Assembly (NCBI GenBank): GCA_964610175.1
Contig: CAZSVE010000110.1
Location: 1-8,176, forward strand
Direction: 5' to 3'
DNA from: CAZSVE01 sp964610175
GTDB taxonomy: Bacteria > Pseudomonadota > Gammaproteobacteria > HK1
Length of the DNA stretch: 8,176 nt
Below are positions 1 through 6,048 of the stretch, one piece after another. How positions within the stretch are numbered: the first letter of the stretch is position 1; each line of letters starts with the position of its first letter. Both the position numbers and the translations under genes were made by a program. A model generated the notes under the pieces. It was not told where the DNA came from and did no database searches. It worked only from the letters and a program-made list of their open reading frames with translations.

Positions 1-57
1 GAAGACTTGATTAACGAGGGGGTTGACTTTGGACGGCCTCATAGAAGGTTGGGGTGA
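1..57 (+). CDS. Possible 3' end of a gene entering from the left
   Basis: The first frame of the plus strand is open from base 1 to a TGA at 55-57 and would encode EDLINEGVDFGRPHRRLG. The other two plus frames stop within the first 15 bases. The last few codons and the stop fall in the palindromic repeat that starts near 47, the same arrangement seen at the end of the caspase-like gene on the other side. Eighteen codons are too few to recognise a family, and this could be chance. The idea rests only on frame openness and on the convergent layout. Confidence 0.25.
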   Translation, partial: EDLINEGVDFGRPHRRLG

Positions 58-160
58 GCCCGAAGGGCGAACCCCAACAACCGGCGTTGGAGGCTCATGT
101 TGGGGTTCGCTGCGCTCACCCTAACCTACACGGGTGCTGCGCGATTTTGCCCATCCTACG
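47..160. repeat. Cluster of imperfect palindromic (REP-like) units
   Basis: Bases 48-79 form a strong hairpin: GGTTGGGGT pairs with AACCCCAAC around GCCC-GAA-GGGC. A second, inverted version of the same arm lies at 98-126 (GTTGGGGTTCGC, then GCTCACCCTAAC). A third, more degenerate unit runs to about 160 (CGGGTGCTGCGC, then GCCCATCCTAC). The type resembles the GTAGG-TGGG palindromes scattered between genes in many gammaproteobacteria. The cluster lies between a possible plus-strand gene end and the 3' end of the minus-strand caspase-like gene, and it encodes the last dozen residues of the latter. A hairpin here could act as a bidirectional transcript end, but neither side has a clear U-tract. 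Confidence 0.7.
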
Positions 161-1059
161 GGAGGCGATACGGGTTTCGTCACAAAAACGAAATCTCCCC
201 GGTCCCAATCCTCGTCCAGCAATTTGCCGTAGCGGGGGGTCTGGCGCGCATTGGTGAGGTTGGTGACCCGGTCGGCGAGGAACATGCCCAGCTCGCTGCC
301 GGTGAGATAGCCATCCCGGTTGGCGTCGGCGTTGGGCGCCTCCCCTCGCAAGGCGCGGATAAAGAGTTTCCGAAAGCGTCCGTCGTCGGAGACCTCCTGG
401 TTCTCGTCCCCGGAGGAGACATACTGGCGCACCGGCAGGGTGGTGGCGTGGGTGATGGCCGGCGGTGGGCGGGTGCGCTGGGTAGTGAAGACGGTGCCGG
501 AGAAGCAGGAATCGAACACCCCCAGGGCGTGTTTGGCCCGGGCGATGCGCACGAATTCCCCGAATCGACGCAAGGACAGGGCCTCGTATTTGAATCGGGC
601 AACGCTATCGGGAGCGGGGGCATCGGCGGGGACCAGGAAATCTTCGCCGTCCAGGGTATGGCCGTGCCCGGCGAACCAGACCAATAGGCGCGCCTGGGGG
701 TCCTGGCCTTCGAAGGTGAAAAAGCGCGCGAAGGCATCCTTCAATGCCGCGGAATCGAGATCCTTTTTCAGGGTCACGGAAAAGCCCTGCTTCTTCAACG
801 CATCGGCCACCAGCTCGGCATCCTTGACGGCGTTGGAAAGACGCGGCCAGCCGGAATCGTAGGCGTCGATGCCGATGACGAGGGCGTGGCTGGCCCCGTA
901 CAGCTCCACGCTGCCTGCCCCTCCTGAGATCTCCACCCGGACCGCGCCATGACCGGCGAACGCGGCGTCCTGAACCGCTATCCCGAGACCGACCAGCAGG
1001 GCAACCAGCGGGATGATCGCCCACCGCAATGAAACCGATAACCGATGCCGCATGTTCAT
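121..1059 (-). CDS. Secreted caspase-like (peptidase C14) protein with EF-hand loop
   Basis: This predicted 312-residue protein is a caspase-family cysteine peptidase. The p20-like fold starts at ALVIGIDAYD (about 59-68). The catalytic histidine lies in WFAGHGH (His132) and the catalytic cysteine in FDSCFSG (Cys185), which is the usual His-Cys dyad. Residues 1-35 are a signal peptide: basic MNMRHR, a hydrophobic stretch, then AFA as a cleavage site, so the protein probably works in the periplasm or outside. Near the C-terminus DANRDGYLTGSE (245-256) is a full EF-hand loop with D, N, D, T and E at coordinating positions, which suggests calcium control; metacaspases are often calcium dependent. 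I chose the ATG at 1059. A TTG at 1065 and an ATG at 1053 are alternatives, and none has a clear ribosome site. The last 12 residues (VGWAKSRSTRVG) come from the palindromic repeat. Substrate and biological role are unknown. Confidence 0.9.
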   Translation of the reverse strand: MNMRHRLSVSLRWAIIPLVALLVGLGIAVQDAAFAGHGAVRVEISGGAGSVELYGASHALVIGIDAYDSGWPRLSNAVKDAELVADALKKQGFSVTLKKDLDSAALKDAFARFFTFEGQDPQARLLVWFAGHGHTLDGEDFLVPADAPAPDSVARFKYEALSLRRFGEFVRIARAKHALGVFDSCFSGTVFTTQRTRPPPAITHATTLPVRQYVSSGDENQEVSDDGRFRKLFIRALRGEAPNADANRDGYLTGSELGMFLADRVTNLTNARQTPRYGKLLDEDWDRGDFVFVTKPVSPPVGWAKSRSTRVG

Positions 1060-1231
1060 TATCAATTGTTATGAGAGTGGGAAATAGGGATGAGGAAATT
1101 TTTTCTATGGAAATCCTACCGCAAACACAGCCTCAACTGAAATTAAACATCCATCCCCGGACCAGGGAAGAGGGGAAGATCGTCTACTGGACTACTATCG
1201 ATTGATTTTTTGTTTTTCGTGAACGTTTTTT

Positions 1232-1355
1232 TTACCGTCCCTGGCCCTGGATCCCGGCTTCCATGCCGGGATGACGGGAGCGGTAATTGGAAAGGTAATC
1301 AACAAAACCGATTGGTCCGGTAATACCACTCCCGTCATCCCGCCAGGGATGGCAA
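1232..1355. repeat. Inverted-repeat element, copy 1 (downstream of sat)
   Basis: The ends are complementary: TTACCGTCCCTGGC at 1232 against GCCAGGGATGGCAA at 1342-1355. Inside is a second palindromic core, CCCGGCTTCCATGCCGGGATGACGGGAG on the left (in part) and CTCCCGTCATCCCG on the right. The right arm is shorter than the left because the CCGGG segment is missing. The same arrangement recurs at 2933-3066 with a different centre, so this is a mobile or formerly mobile intergenic repeat. There is no open frame. Repeats built on GTCATCCCGG are widespread in proteobacteria. Confidence 0.75.
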
Positions 1356-1466
1356 TTTAATTTGGTTGCGGCTCGGCTGCGCTATGGTATCGATGTGAAG
1401 TTCGGCCAAAAGGAGTTCGGCCTGACGTGGCGGGGAAAAGAGCGGGCCAAAATGGATATGCCGGAT

Positions 1467-1495
1467 AAAACTCGGGTGAGCCCTCGGGCCCACCC
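1467..1495 (-). terminator. Possible terminator of sat
   Basis: Read on the minus strand, GGGTGGGCCC and GGGCTCACCC pair (1474-1495), with one G-U pair and a very short loop. The hairpin begins 20 bases past the sat stop and is followed by GAG and TTTT. The U-run is short, so this would be a weak intrinsic terminator. Alternatively it is a stray member of the palindromic repeat class at 47-160, whose GGTGAGCCC core it shares. Confidence 0.4.
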
Positions 1496-1515
1496 AAGCC
1501 TTGAAAGGCAAATCC

Positions 1516-2703
1516 TTACTTTTTTGTGCTCCGATAGTAGTCCATCAATATCTGTGCAACCTCCGGACGCGAGAACTCTTTCGGCGGGGCCTTACCCTCG
1601 CCCAGCATCTCACGAACCTTGGTCCCGGAAAGCAACACGAAATCCTCCTTGCTGTGGTCCGGTGCCTCGCACATCATGACGACCTTGTTCAATTTCTTGG
1701 AATAGGCCGTATGATCGGCGCGGAAAATCTCGATCCCCAGCGTGCCTGCCGGGATAGAATCGAAGATCTCCTGTGCCTCGAAGGCACCATAATAATCACC
1801 GACACCAGCGTGGTCGCGTCCGATAATAAAATGCGTGGCACCCATGTTCTGACGGAATACCGCATGCAACACCGCCTCGCGGGGGCCCGCATACAACATA
1901 TCGAAACCATATCCGGTCACCATGGCGCTATTGGGTGGGAAGTACAGCTCCACCATCTTGCGGATGGCGGCATCCCGCACCGGTGCCGGGATATCACCGG
2001 GTTTCAACTTGCCAAGCAGCATGTGAATGACGAGCCCATCGCAACCCAGACGATCCATGGCCATGTGGCATAGCTCCTCATGGGCGAGGTGCATCGGGTT
2101 TCGGGTCTGAAAAGCCACCACCTTCTTCCAGCCACGCTCCGCGATTTCGTTGCGAATTTCCACCGCGGTCTTGAAGGTATCCGGGAAATCGGTTTGAAAA
2201 TAGCTGAAATTCAACACCTGGATTGGGCCGGAGACCACATGCCGACCGAGATTATTGAACGTATTGACACCCGGGTGTTCCATGTCGGTAGTGCCATAGA
2301 TATTCTTCGTAATGTCGTTGATCTCCGCATCCGACATCTCCTCAACATCTTCCACGTCCATGACGGCGATGATCGGATTCTCTTCCACGTTGGGATCTCG
2401 CAACGCGATGCGCTTGTGTCCCTTCACGATCTCGACATTATTGGTGATATTCATCACCGGCGTGGGCCAGAACAGGCCATCCGTGGTCTTCATGGTTTCG
2501 GCGACACTGATGGCATCCGCCAGGTTCATGTAGCCGGTAAGTGGGTTGAAGTACCCCGCACCCAACATGACCGCATTGGCGGCCGCCGCGGAATTCACCT
2601 CCAAGGAAGGAAGATTCTCCGCTTCATGCAGAAGTTCATCGTGTTTTGCCGAGTCGTATACGAATAACGGATTCAGCGTATCGGAGCCATGTGGTTTGAT
2701 CAT
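1516..2703 (-). CDS. sat: Sulfate adenylyltransferase (ATP sulfurylase)
   Basis: The enzyme interconverts ATP plus sulfate with adenylyl sulfate (APS) plus pyrophosphate. In sulphur oxidisers it runs toward ATP, closing the APS reductase route of sulfite oxidation; in assimilation it runs the other way. At 395 residues it has the length of the single-chain bacterial Sat, not the CysD/CysN heterodimer. Visible motifs are the nucleotide-binding QTRNPMHLAHE (199-209, with the HxxH pair), GRDHAGVGDYYG (295-306) and LLSGTKVREMLGEGKAPP (357-374). The N-terminal PUA-like domain covers roughly 1-160, the catalytic domain the rest. The ATG at 2703 is preceded by GAGGAG with eight bases of spacing, a good ribosome site. 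The protein looks full length and intact. No aprAB, sox, dsr or cys gene is beside it here; it stands alone between two copies of an inverted-repeat element. The cytoplasmic reaction is certain, its direction in this organism is inferred. Confidence 0.97.
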   Translation of the reverse strand: MIKPHGSDTLNPLFVYDSAKHDELLHEAENLPSLEVNSAAAANAVMLGAGYFNPLTGYMNLADAISVAETMKTTDGLFWPTPVMNITNNVEIVKGHKRIALRDPNVEENPIIAVMDVEDVEEMSDAEINDITKNIYGTTDMEHPGVNTFNNLGRHVVSGPIQVLNFSYFQTDFPDTFKTAVEIRNEIAERGWKKVVAFQTRNPMHLAHEELCHMAMDRLGCDGLVIHMLLGKLKPGDIPAPVRDAAIRKMVELYFPPNSAMVTGYGFDMLYAGPREAVLHAVFRQNMGATHFIIGRDHAGVGDYYGAFEAQEIFDSIPAGTLGIEIFRADHTAYSKKLNKVVMMCEAPDHSKEDFVLLSGTKVREMLGEGKAPPKEFSRPEVAQILMDYYRSTKK

Positions 2704-2711
2704 CCTAAATT

Positions 2712-2717
2712 CTCCTC
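2712..2717 (-). promoter_or_regulatory. Ribosome binding site of sat
   Basis: On the minus strand GAGGAG lies eight bases before the ATG at 2703. It is one of the clearest Shine-Dalgarno sequences in this window and fixes the start of sat. Confidence 0.7.
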
Positions 2718-2932
2718 AACGTTAAGTTAGCTATGTGGCAAGGTTCCATAACACCACGTTTCAAGTTTCTAAAAATATAAAATAACCGCAAGCACGGCCA
2801 CGGTGCATGAATCATCACACGAGTGGCTTGGGTTCAGGATACCAATTCTACTGTACGGATTGCGTCGGATGCACGTCCGCATCGATTCACATCCGCATCA
2901 CATAGCGCGACCAAGGCCGCAACCGAATCCTG

Positions 2933-3066
2933 TTGCCGTCCCTGGCATCCGGGTCCTGGCATTCCCTTCCGGGATGACGAGAGAGGTTGTTTCAGGCGAT
3001 TGTGTAAGAATTTACCACTTCCGTCATCCCGGCAGGGAATGCCGGGCCAGATGCCAGGGATGGCAA
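2933..3066. repeat. Inverted-repeat element, copy 2 (upstream of sat)
   Basis: TTGCCGTCCCTGGCATC at 2933 is complementary, with one mismatch, to GATGCCAGGGATGGCAA at 3050-3066. An inner pair, TTCCGGGATGACG against CCGTCATCCCGG, continues the stem. The centre (about 2985-3018) is unpaired and differs from that of copy 1, but TACCACT followed by the CCGTCATCCCG arm occurs in both, so the two copies lie in the same orientation. This copy keeps both arms complete and may be closer to the intact form. It is non-coding. Confidence 0.8.
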
Positions 3067-3236
3067 AAACTACCCGTGAATCCTTGTGAAATCACAATCG
3101 CCAAAACCCTTCCACTAACCACGAACATTCGCGCGGTTATGTCGATTGTCGAGGAGGAATTGCACAAAGCAACCCTTCGCGATCCACGTAACGCCGATTC
3201 GACCCCAGGAAAGACAACGGGGCAAAGGTAGTCAGT

Positions 3237-3746
3237 TCAAGTCCGTGAAAATCTTCGCTCCCTCACGAGCCCGGCATAGATCACCAGCGCCGTCCCCGCC
3301 ATCCCCAACATAATCCAGCCGAGTGGAGTTGCCGTACCGCCATACAGTGGCCCCGTCGTTATGTTGAGCAGCCCTGCCAACCCCATATGGACAAACCCGA
3401 GCATCGCCGACGCGCTGCCCGCCGCATGTGGAAAAGAGGCAAGCGCCATGTTCATGGCCTGCGATATGGAAAGGGTGAATCCGATGACGAAAATCATCAA
3501 GGGAACCATAGTGCGAACGATGGTCAGTTCGCCGGAGAACACTACCATCGGAAAACCGCCCAGCAGGCATGTAAGCACCCCCGTCACGACGAGGAACCGC
3601 GCGGTGAATCGCTTCTTCGCCAGCAGTCCGAGCAGGAAATGACCCGCGGTAATGGAAAGAATCAAAGACATGACCAACAGACCAAAATGATCGGGGCGCA
3701 TCCACAGCTCTCTCACCAGGAGGAATGGCAGGAAATTATTTGGACA
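3237..3746 (-). pseudogene. C-terminal remnant of a Bcr/CflA-type drug transporter (MFS)
   Basis: The open frame gives about 165 residues that match the last part of the Bcr/CflA group of major-facilitator drug exporters, which are normally near 400 residues. Five membrane helices are visible, and the motif FPHAAGSASAMLGF, typical of this group, precedes the penultimate helices. The first recognisable family residues are about FLPFLLVRELWMRPDHFG; upstream of that the sequence becomes the dispersed repeat at 3749-3806. The first seven helices and the natural start are missing from this window. An ATG inside the repeat (3776) could open the frame but has no good ribosome site. The frame itself carries no internal stop, so truncation was probably recent or the fragment is retained by chance. 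It could not work as a transporter alone. The stop lies at 3237-3239. Confidence 0.8.
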
Positions 3747-3748
3747 TG

Positions 3749-3806
3749 GTTTTTGCTTCGACCGATGCCAAATCACGCTTCGTCGGTTCGAGGCGAAGCT
3801 TCGCTG
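3749..3806 (-). repeat. Dispersed repeat, copy A (short)
   Basis: Minus-strand reading gives GCGAAGCTTCGCCTCGAACC, then GACGAAGCGTGATTTGGCAT and CGGTCGAAGC. This matches the first 60 or so bases of the dispersed repeat; the second half is missing, and transporter sequence follows instead. It supplies the last ten codons and the TGA (3773) of the phosphatase gene. GCGAAGCTTCGC (3793-3804) is a perfect 12-base palindrome. Confidence 0.8.
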
Positions 3807-4627
3807 GAGGATAAGACACGATGACCGGATCTATCGTTATCGTGCACCAGCCAGTCGCGCCACTCCATAAAGAGACAACTATCTCGGGCCGCGATCACCG
3901 AGCACGGTGCCAGCGTCAAGTTCAAAAACTCCGCGCCATCCAGTGTAGAACACGCGCCACCTGCTTCCGTAAAAATCAGCGATCCCGCGGCGACATCCCA
4001 TATCCGTTGTCCACCATGCAGTGCAATATGTCCTCTTCCGGCGGCGAGCCAGGCCCATTCCAGGGCACAAGCACCGTAATTCCGTTGCGAGCCATAGGGG
4101 GGAGATCGCAGAAGTCGAAGTGCCAATCCCATATCCAGATGCTTGAAATTCACCAGGGCTATGGAGTATTCCAGCGGGATATTCATGGGCTTCAGGATGA
4201 GCGGCTTTCCATTGTATGTGGCTCCCCGACCTTTGATAGCGACAAAAGACTCATCCCGAATGGGATCGTAGACGATCCCGAAGATCGATTGACCCTTCTC
4301 GATGAGCGCCAGCGATACGGCAAAAAACGGTACGCCAGCCACGAAGTTACTGGTCCCATCCAACGGATCCAGACACCAAAATAACGGCGGGGGCGCTTGC
4401 AACAAATCCCGCTGCTCATCCAACGAGGCCTCCTCGCTCAGAAACCCGATATCGGGCCGGTACCGGGCAAGTTCCTCGCGCAGACGCACACTCATGGCGA
4501 GATCGGCCTCCGTCAACAGGCTTCCATCAGCCTTCACGCTCCGTCTCACATGAGCCAAACGAGGCAAAAGCTCCTCGTGCGCCGCCATTCTCAGTAACTC
4601 ATCGACTTTATTCGGATCGGGTTGCAT
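3773..4627 (-). CDS. Inositol-monophosphatase-family phosphatase
   Basis: This predicted 284-residue protein is a metal-dependent sugar/inositol phosphatase of the IMPase superfamily. Key motifs are FLSEEAS (63-68, metal glutamate), DPLDGTSNF (87-95, the central metal and catalytic motif followed by AGVPFFAVS), and WDVAAGSLIFTEAGG (210-224, with Asp211). GACALEWAWLAAGRGH (185-200) is the usual helix before it. The DGTSNF form points to inositol-1-phosphatase-like or histidinol-phosphatase-like members rather than CysQ (PAP phosphatase), although sat is not far away. The substrate cannot be fixed from sequence. I start at ATG 4627, preceded by AGGGG; the frame is open to an ATG at 4711, but that stretch is translated repeat. 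The C-terminal SSSEASPRTDEA is also repeat-encoded, so the native end may have been replaced. Cytoplasmic; no signal peptide. Confidence 0.92.
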   Translation of the reverse strand: MQPDPNKVDELLRMAAHEELLPRLAHVRRSVKADGSLLTEADLAMSVRLREELARYRPDIGFLSEEASLDEQRDLLQAPPPLFWCLDPLDGTSNFVAGVPFFAVSLALIEKGQSIFGIVYDPIRDESFVAIKGRGATYNGKPLILKPMNIPLEYSIALVNFKHLDMGLALRLLRSPPYGSQRNYGACALEWAWLAAGRGHIALHGGQRIWDVAAGSLIFTEAGGACSTLDGAEFLNLTLAPCSVIAARDSCLFMEWRDWLVHDNDRSGHRVLSSSEASPRTDEA

Positions 4628-4658
4628 TGGCCCCTGACACAAAATCAACAAACAACCT

Positions 4659-4767
4659 GGTGAAGCTTCGCCTCGAACCAACAAAGCATGATTCATGCAT
4701 TGGTAAAACAAAATCGGCGTTTCGTAAAACCCGACTCATTCGCGAAACCGAACGGGAAACAAACAAA
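4659..4767 (+). repeat. Dispersed repeat, copy B (long)
   Basis: It begins GTGAAGCTTCGCCTCGAACC and continues with ACAAAGCATGATTCATGCAT, TGGTAAAACAAAATCGGCGT, TTCGTAAAACCCGACTCATT, and CGCGAAACCGAACGGGAAAC. It lies just upstream of the phosphatase gene start, whose spurious N-terminal extension would be translated repeat. It is one of the most complete copies and aligns along its whole length with copies C and E. Confidence 0.85.
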
Positions 4768-4781
4768 CTGTCTCGAAAAAT

Positions 4782-4819
4782 TGTCATCTCGACGAACGGG
4801 AGAGATAAACCCCTCGGAT
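4782..4819 (+). repeat. Half copy of a TGTCATCTCGA-type repeat
   Basis: TGTCATCTCGACGAACGGGAGAGAT resembles the left half of the element at 5434-5514. No matching right half follows before the small membrane-protein gene ends at 4853. This is probably a decayed or solo end. Confidence 0.55.
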
Positions 4820-4852
4820 CACCTCCCATCCAGCCCCGGACATAACTCGACG

Positions 4853-5065
4853 TCAGTCGATGAATTTATCCTTCTTCATTCGATCTTCGGCCAAATACTC
4901 CCTGACGATCAAGGAAGAAACAACCACTCCTCCCCCCAAAAGGGCCATAGTCAAGGTAATTTTCCAATACAGATCCGGCGACAGGCATCCTCCCCAAAGC
5001 TGAGCAATCGTCAATACCGACCACGAAACAATAAGAATAACCGCCGTATATGATGCCAGTTTCAT
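4853..5065 (-). CDS. Small two-helix membrane protein, conserved hypothetical
   Basis: This 70-residue protein has two hydrophobic helices, about 6-24 (YTAVILIVSWSVLTIAQLW) and 34-55 (YWKITLTMALLGGGVVVSSLIV), followed by a charged tail REYLAEDRMKKDKFID. The REYL and KxxFID ending resembles small inner-membrane proteins of unknown function that I have seen in gammaproteobacteria. Both ends probably face the cytoplasm, given the charged tail. The start is the only sensible ATG, but there is no clear ribosome site (GCGGTGTAAA before it). It lies between dispersed-repeat copies B and C, apparently as a lone gene. Membrane placement is clear; function is unknown. Confidence 0.72.
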   Translation of the reverse strand: MKLASYTAVILIVSWSVLTIAQLWGGCLSPDLYWKITLTMALLGGGVVVSSLIVREYLAEDRMKKDKFID

Positions 5066-5078
5066 TTTACACCGCTAA

Positions 5079-5186
5079 CGAGGCTTCTCCTTCTTAAACC
5101 GACAAACCATGATTCAGCACCGGTAGGGAAAAATCGGTGTTCTGTAAAACCAGACTCATTCGCGAATGATGAGCGGGAAACAAAAC
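5079..5186 (+). repeat. Dispersed repeat, copy C (long)
   Basis: CGAGGCTTCTCCTTCTTAAA begins it, followed by ACCGACAAACCATGATTCAG, CACCGGTAGGGAAAAATCGG, TGTTCTGTAAAACCAGACTC and ATTCGCGAATGATGAGCGGG. The first 20 bases are the most diverged part, the last 70 agree closely with copy B. It lies immediately upstream of the small membrane-protein gene and may therefore hold part of its leader. Confidence 0.82.
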
Positions 5187-5352
5187 AAAAAACCCGTCAA
5201 TTCCCGACACAAAAATCCGCATCCGAGCCAAAGCTCCTCTTGGCCGGGGTCGGCAATACCAAAACCAAAAAATCAAGACAACACTCCAAGCGCCCTAACC
5301 CGGCAAAGCCGGAACCAAAATTCCATCGCATGGAGGACATGTCAGCGCTTCG

Positions 5353-5383
5353 CGCCAAGACTGAAGCGGGGTGGGTCTTGGCG
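5353..5383. repeat. Hairpin with 9-bp perfect stem
   Basis: CGCCAAGAC (5353-5361) and GTCTTGGCG (5375-5383) are exactly complementary, around a 13-base GC-rich loop. A T-rich run (TTTTTGTTTTT) follows only about 20 bases later, too far for a standard terminator. The flanking GCGC bases may extend the stem. Function is unknown; it may be part of another repeat. Confidence 0.5.
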
Positions 5384-5433
5384 GGCGCACTGGTTCTCTC
5401 GGAATTTTTGTTTTTCCGATACCTTAATGGATA

Positions 5434-5514
5434 TGTCATCTCGACCGGAGGGAGAGATCTTGTGCATTTGGAATTTCTCAAGCCAGAAGATTTCTCGCTA
5501 CGCTCGAAATGACA
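5434..5514. repeat. Short inverted-repeat element (TGTCATCTCGA type)
   Basis: The left end TGTCATCTCGACCGGAGGGA followed by GAGATCTTG is complementary in most positions to the right end, AGATTTCTCGCTACGCTCGA followed by AATGACA. The whole is 81 bases and non-coding. Elements with the TCATTTCGAGCGTAGCGAGAA motif are a familiar intergenic repeat class in many bacteria and give spurious peptide predictions. Confidence 0.75.
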
Positions 5515-5568
5515 GATTAAAAATTTTTCGATCGTTTTGTTCAAGATCTTCCGGGTAACCGACCAACT

Positions 5569-5781
5569 TCATCGCTCCTTCGCCATAATCACAAGATATG
5601 CCTCTCTCTTCCAAAACAGAAGCATTCTACGAATATCCTTCTCCATGGTTACTACGCGCCATCCATCCGCCGCGTTCGAATTCAAAAAATCCGTAAACCT
5701 CACCGGATTCACCCTGGATGCACCAAAAAATAAAGAACCCAACATTCCTTCCCGGTAAATCACAACCTTATATTCCACCAT
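5569..5781 (-). CDS. DUF4177 domain protein
   Basis: This 70-residue protein has the layout of DUF4177 family members: an initial strand MVEYKVVIYREG, a loop with GSLFFG, a helix with a conserved F near RFTDFLNSNAADGWRVV (about 29-44), then a strand pair ending FWKREAYLVIM. The ADGWRVV core, in place of the more usual AEGWELV, is the diagnostic piece. The length is normal for the family. The ATG at 5781 has AGGAAG eight bases upstream, a good ribosome site, which supports this start. Members are small soluble proteins of unknown function found singly in many bacteria. The neighbours do not explain its role; the next genes on either side are separated from it by repeats. Confidence 0.8.
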   Translation of the reverse strand: MVEYKVVIYREGMLGSLFFGASRVNPVRFTDFLNSNAADGWRVVTMEKDIRRMLLFWKREAYLVIMAKER

Positions 5782-5955
5782 CTTTTATCTTCCTATACCT
5801 GGCGCGGCTACGCCGCAATCAAACTCAAATACATCACGCAAAACACCGATGAAGGCAGCACGGGTATTTTCACCGATCCATGTCAAAAATCCATCCTTTC
5901 CATCATCCAACAAGCCCGAGTACCCCATCCCCCCCCGAAAAGCACGCCAATCCCC

Positions 5956-6048
5956 CGACAAAGCTTCGCAAATCGGTCAAGTTTCACAAAACGCCAATTT
6001 TGCTCTACCCATACCGAATCATGGTTCATCGGTTCGAGGCGAAGCACT
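5956..6048 (-). repeat. Dispersed repeat, copy D (inverted)
   Basis: Read on the minus strand it gives TGCTTCGCCTCGAACCGATG, AACCATGATTCGGTATGGGT, AGAGCAAAATTGGCGTTTTG and TGAAACTTGACCGATTTGCG. This aligns with copies B, C and E over nearly the full length. It is head to head with copy E, the GAAGCTTC ends facing each other. Confidence 0.8.

Larger units (their letters stand above)
1060..1515. other. Intergenic spacer between caspase-like gene and sat
   Basis: This 456-base spacer holds the inverted-repeat element at 1232-1355 and a hairpin at 1474-1495, both listed separately. Bases 1066-1230 would be the leader of the caspase-like gene; they are AT-rich in places, but I see no convincing pair of promoter boxes. 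Bases 1361-1470 are GC-rich, with a small hairpin in the GGCC-AAAAGGAGTTC-GGCC segment around 1403-1421. The plus-strand reading frame that opens near 1362 matches no family I recognise and has no ribosome site, so I do not call a gene. Confidence 0.6.
2704..3236. other. Intergenic spacer upstream of sat
   Basis: This 533-base spacer contains the leader of sat (2704-2810), with an AT-rich stretch at 2763-2785 that could hold its promoter, although I cannot find a good -35/-10 pair. Further right is the inverted-repeat element at 2933-3066. Plus-strand frames running through here (for example from 2803) translate the repeat itself and are unlikely to be real. In 3067-3236 I see no recognisable gene on either strand. 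Confidence 0.6.
5066..5568. other. Repeat-filled spacer
   Basis: Between the membrane-protein gene and the DUF4177 gene lie dispersed-repeat copy C (5079-5186), a hairpin at 5353-5383 (CGCCAAGAC against GTCTTGGCG, 13-base loop), and the inverted-repeat element at 5434-5514. The stretch GGCAAAGCCGG near 5303 is a further small palindrome. Minus-strand frames in this area yield the well-known spurious peptide type (CHFERSEKS) from the repeat, so no gene is called. Confidence 0.65.

Noticed and set aside
97..862. Plus-strand open frames over the caspase-like gene (97-687, 320-862)
   Set aside because: They are antisense shadows of a GC-rich gene whose minus-strand frame has a signal peptide and catalytic motifs; the plus frames show no family features.
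2803..3231. A 142-residue plus-strand frame upstream of sat
   Set aside because: Much of it is the translated inverted-repeat element, there is no ribosome site, and the protein is rich in Arg, Pro and His as expected from chance.
3235..3244. GTTCAAGTCC, like a tRNA T-loop
   Set aside because: No acceptor stem, anticodon arm or D-arm can be found around it on either strand, and it overlaps the end of the transporter frame.
3773..4627. Calling the phosphatase CysQ because sat is nearby
   Set aside because: The motif reads DPLDGTSNF rather than the DPLDGTKEF-like form typical of CysQ, and the genes are over a kilobase apart with a remnant and repeats between them.
4628..4711. N-terminal extension of the phosphatase to ATG 4711
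   Set aside because: The added 28 residues are mostly translated dispersed repeat; ATG 4627 has AGGGG in front and fits the family's start.
5197..5544. A 115-residue minus-strand frame containing CHFERSEKS
   Set aside because: This peptide type comes from a well-known intergenic repeat and appears in many mis-annotated genomes; the rest of the frame has no recognisable domain.
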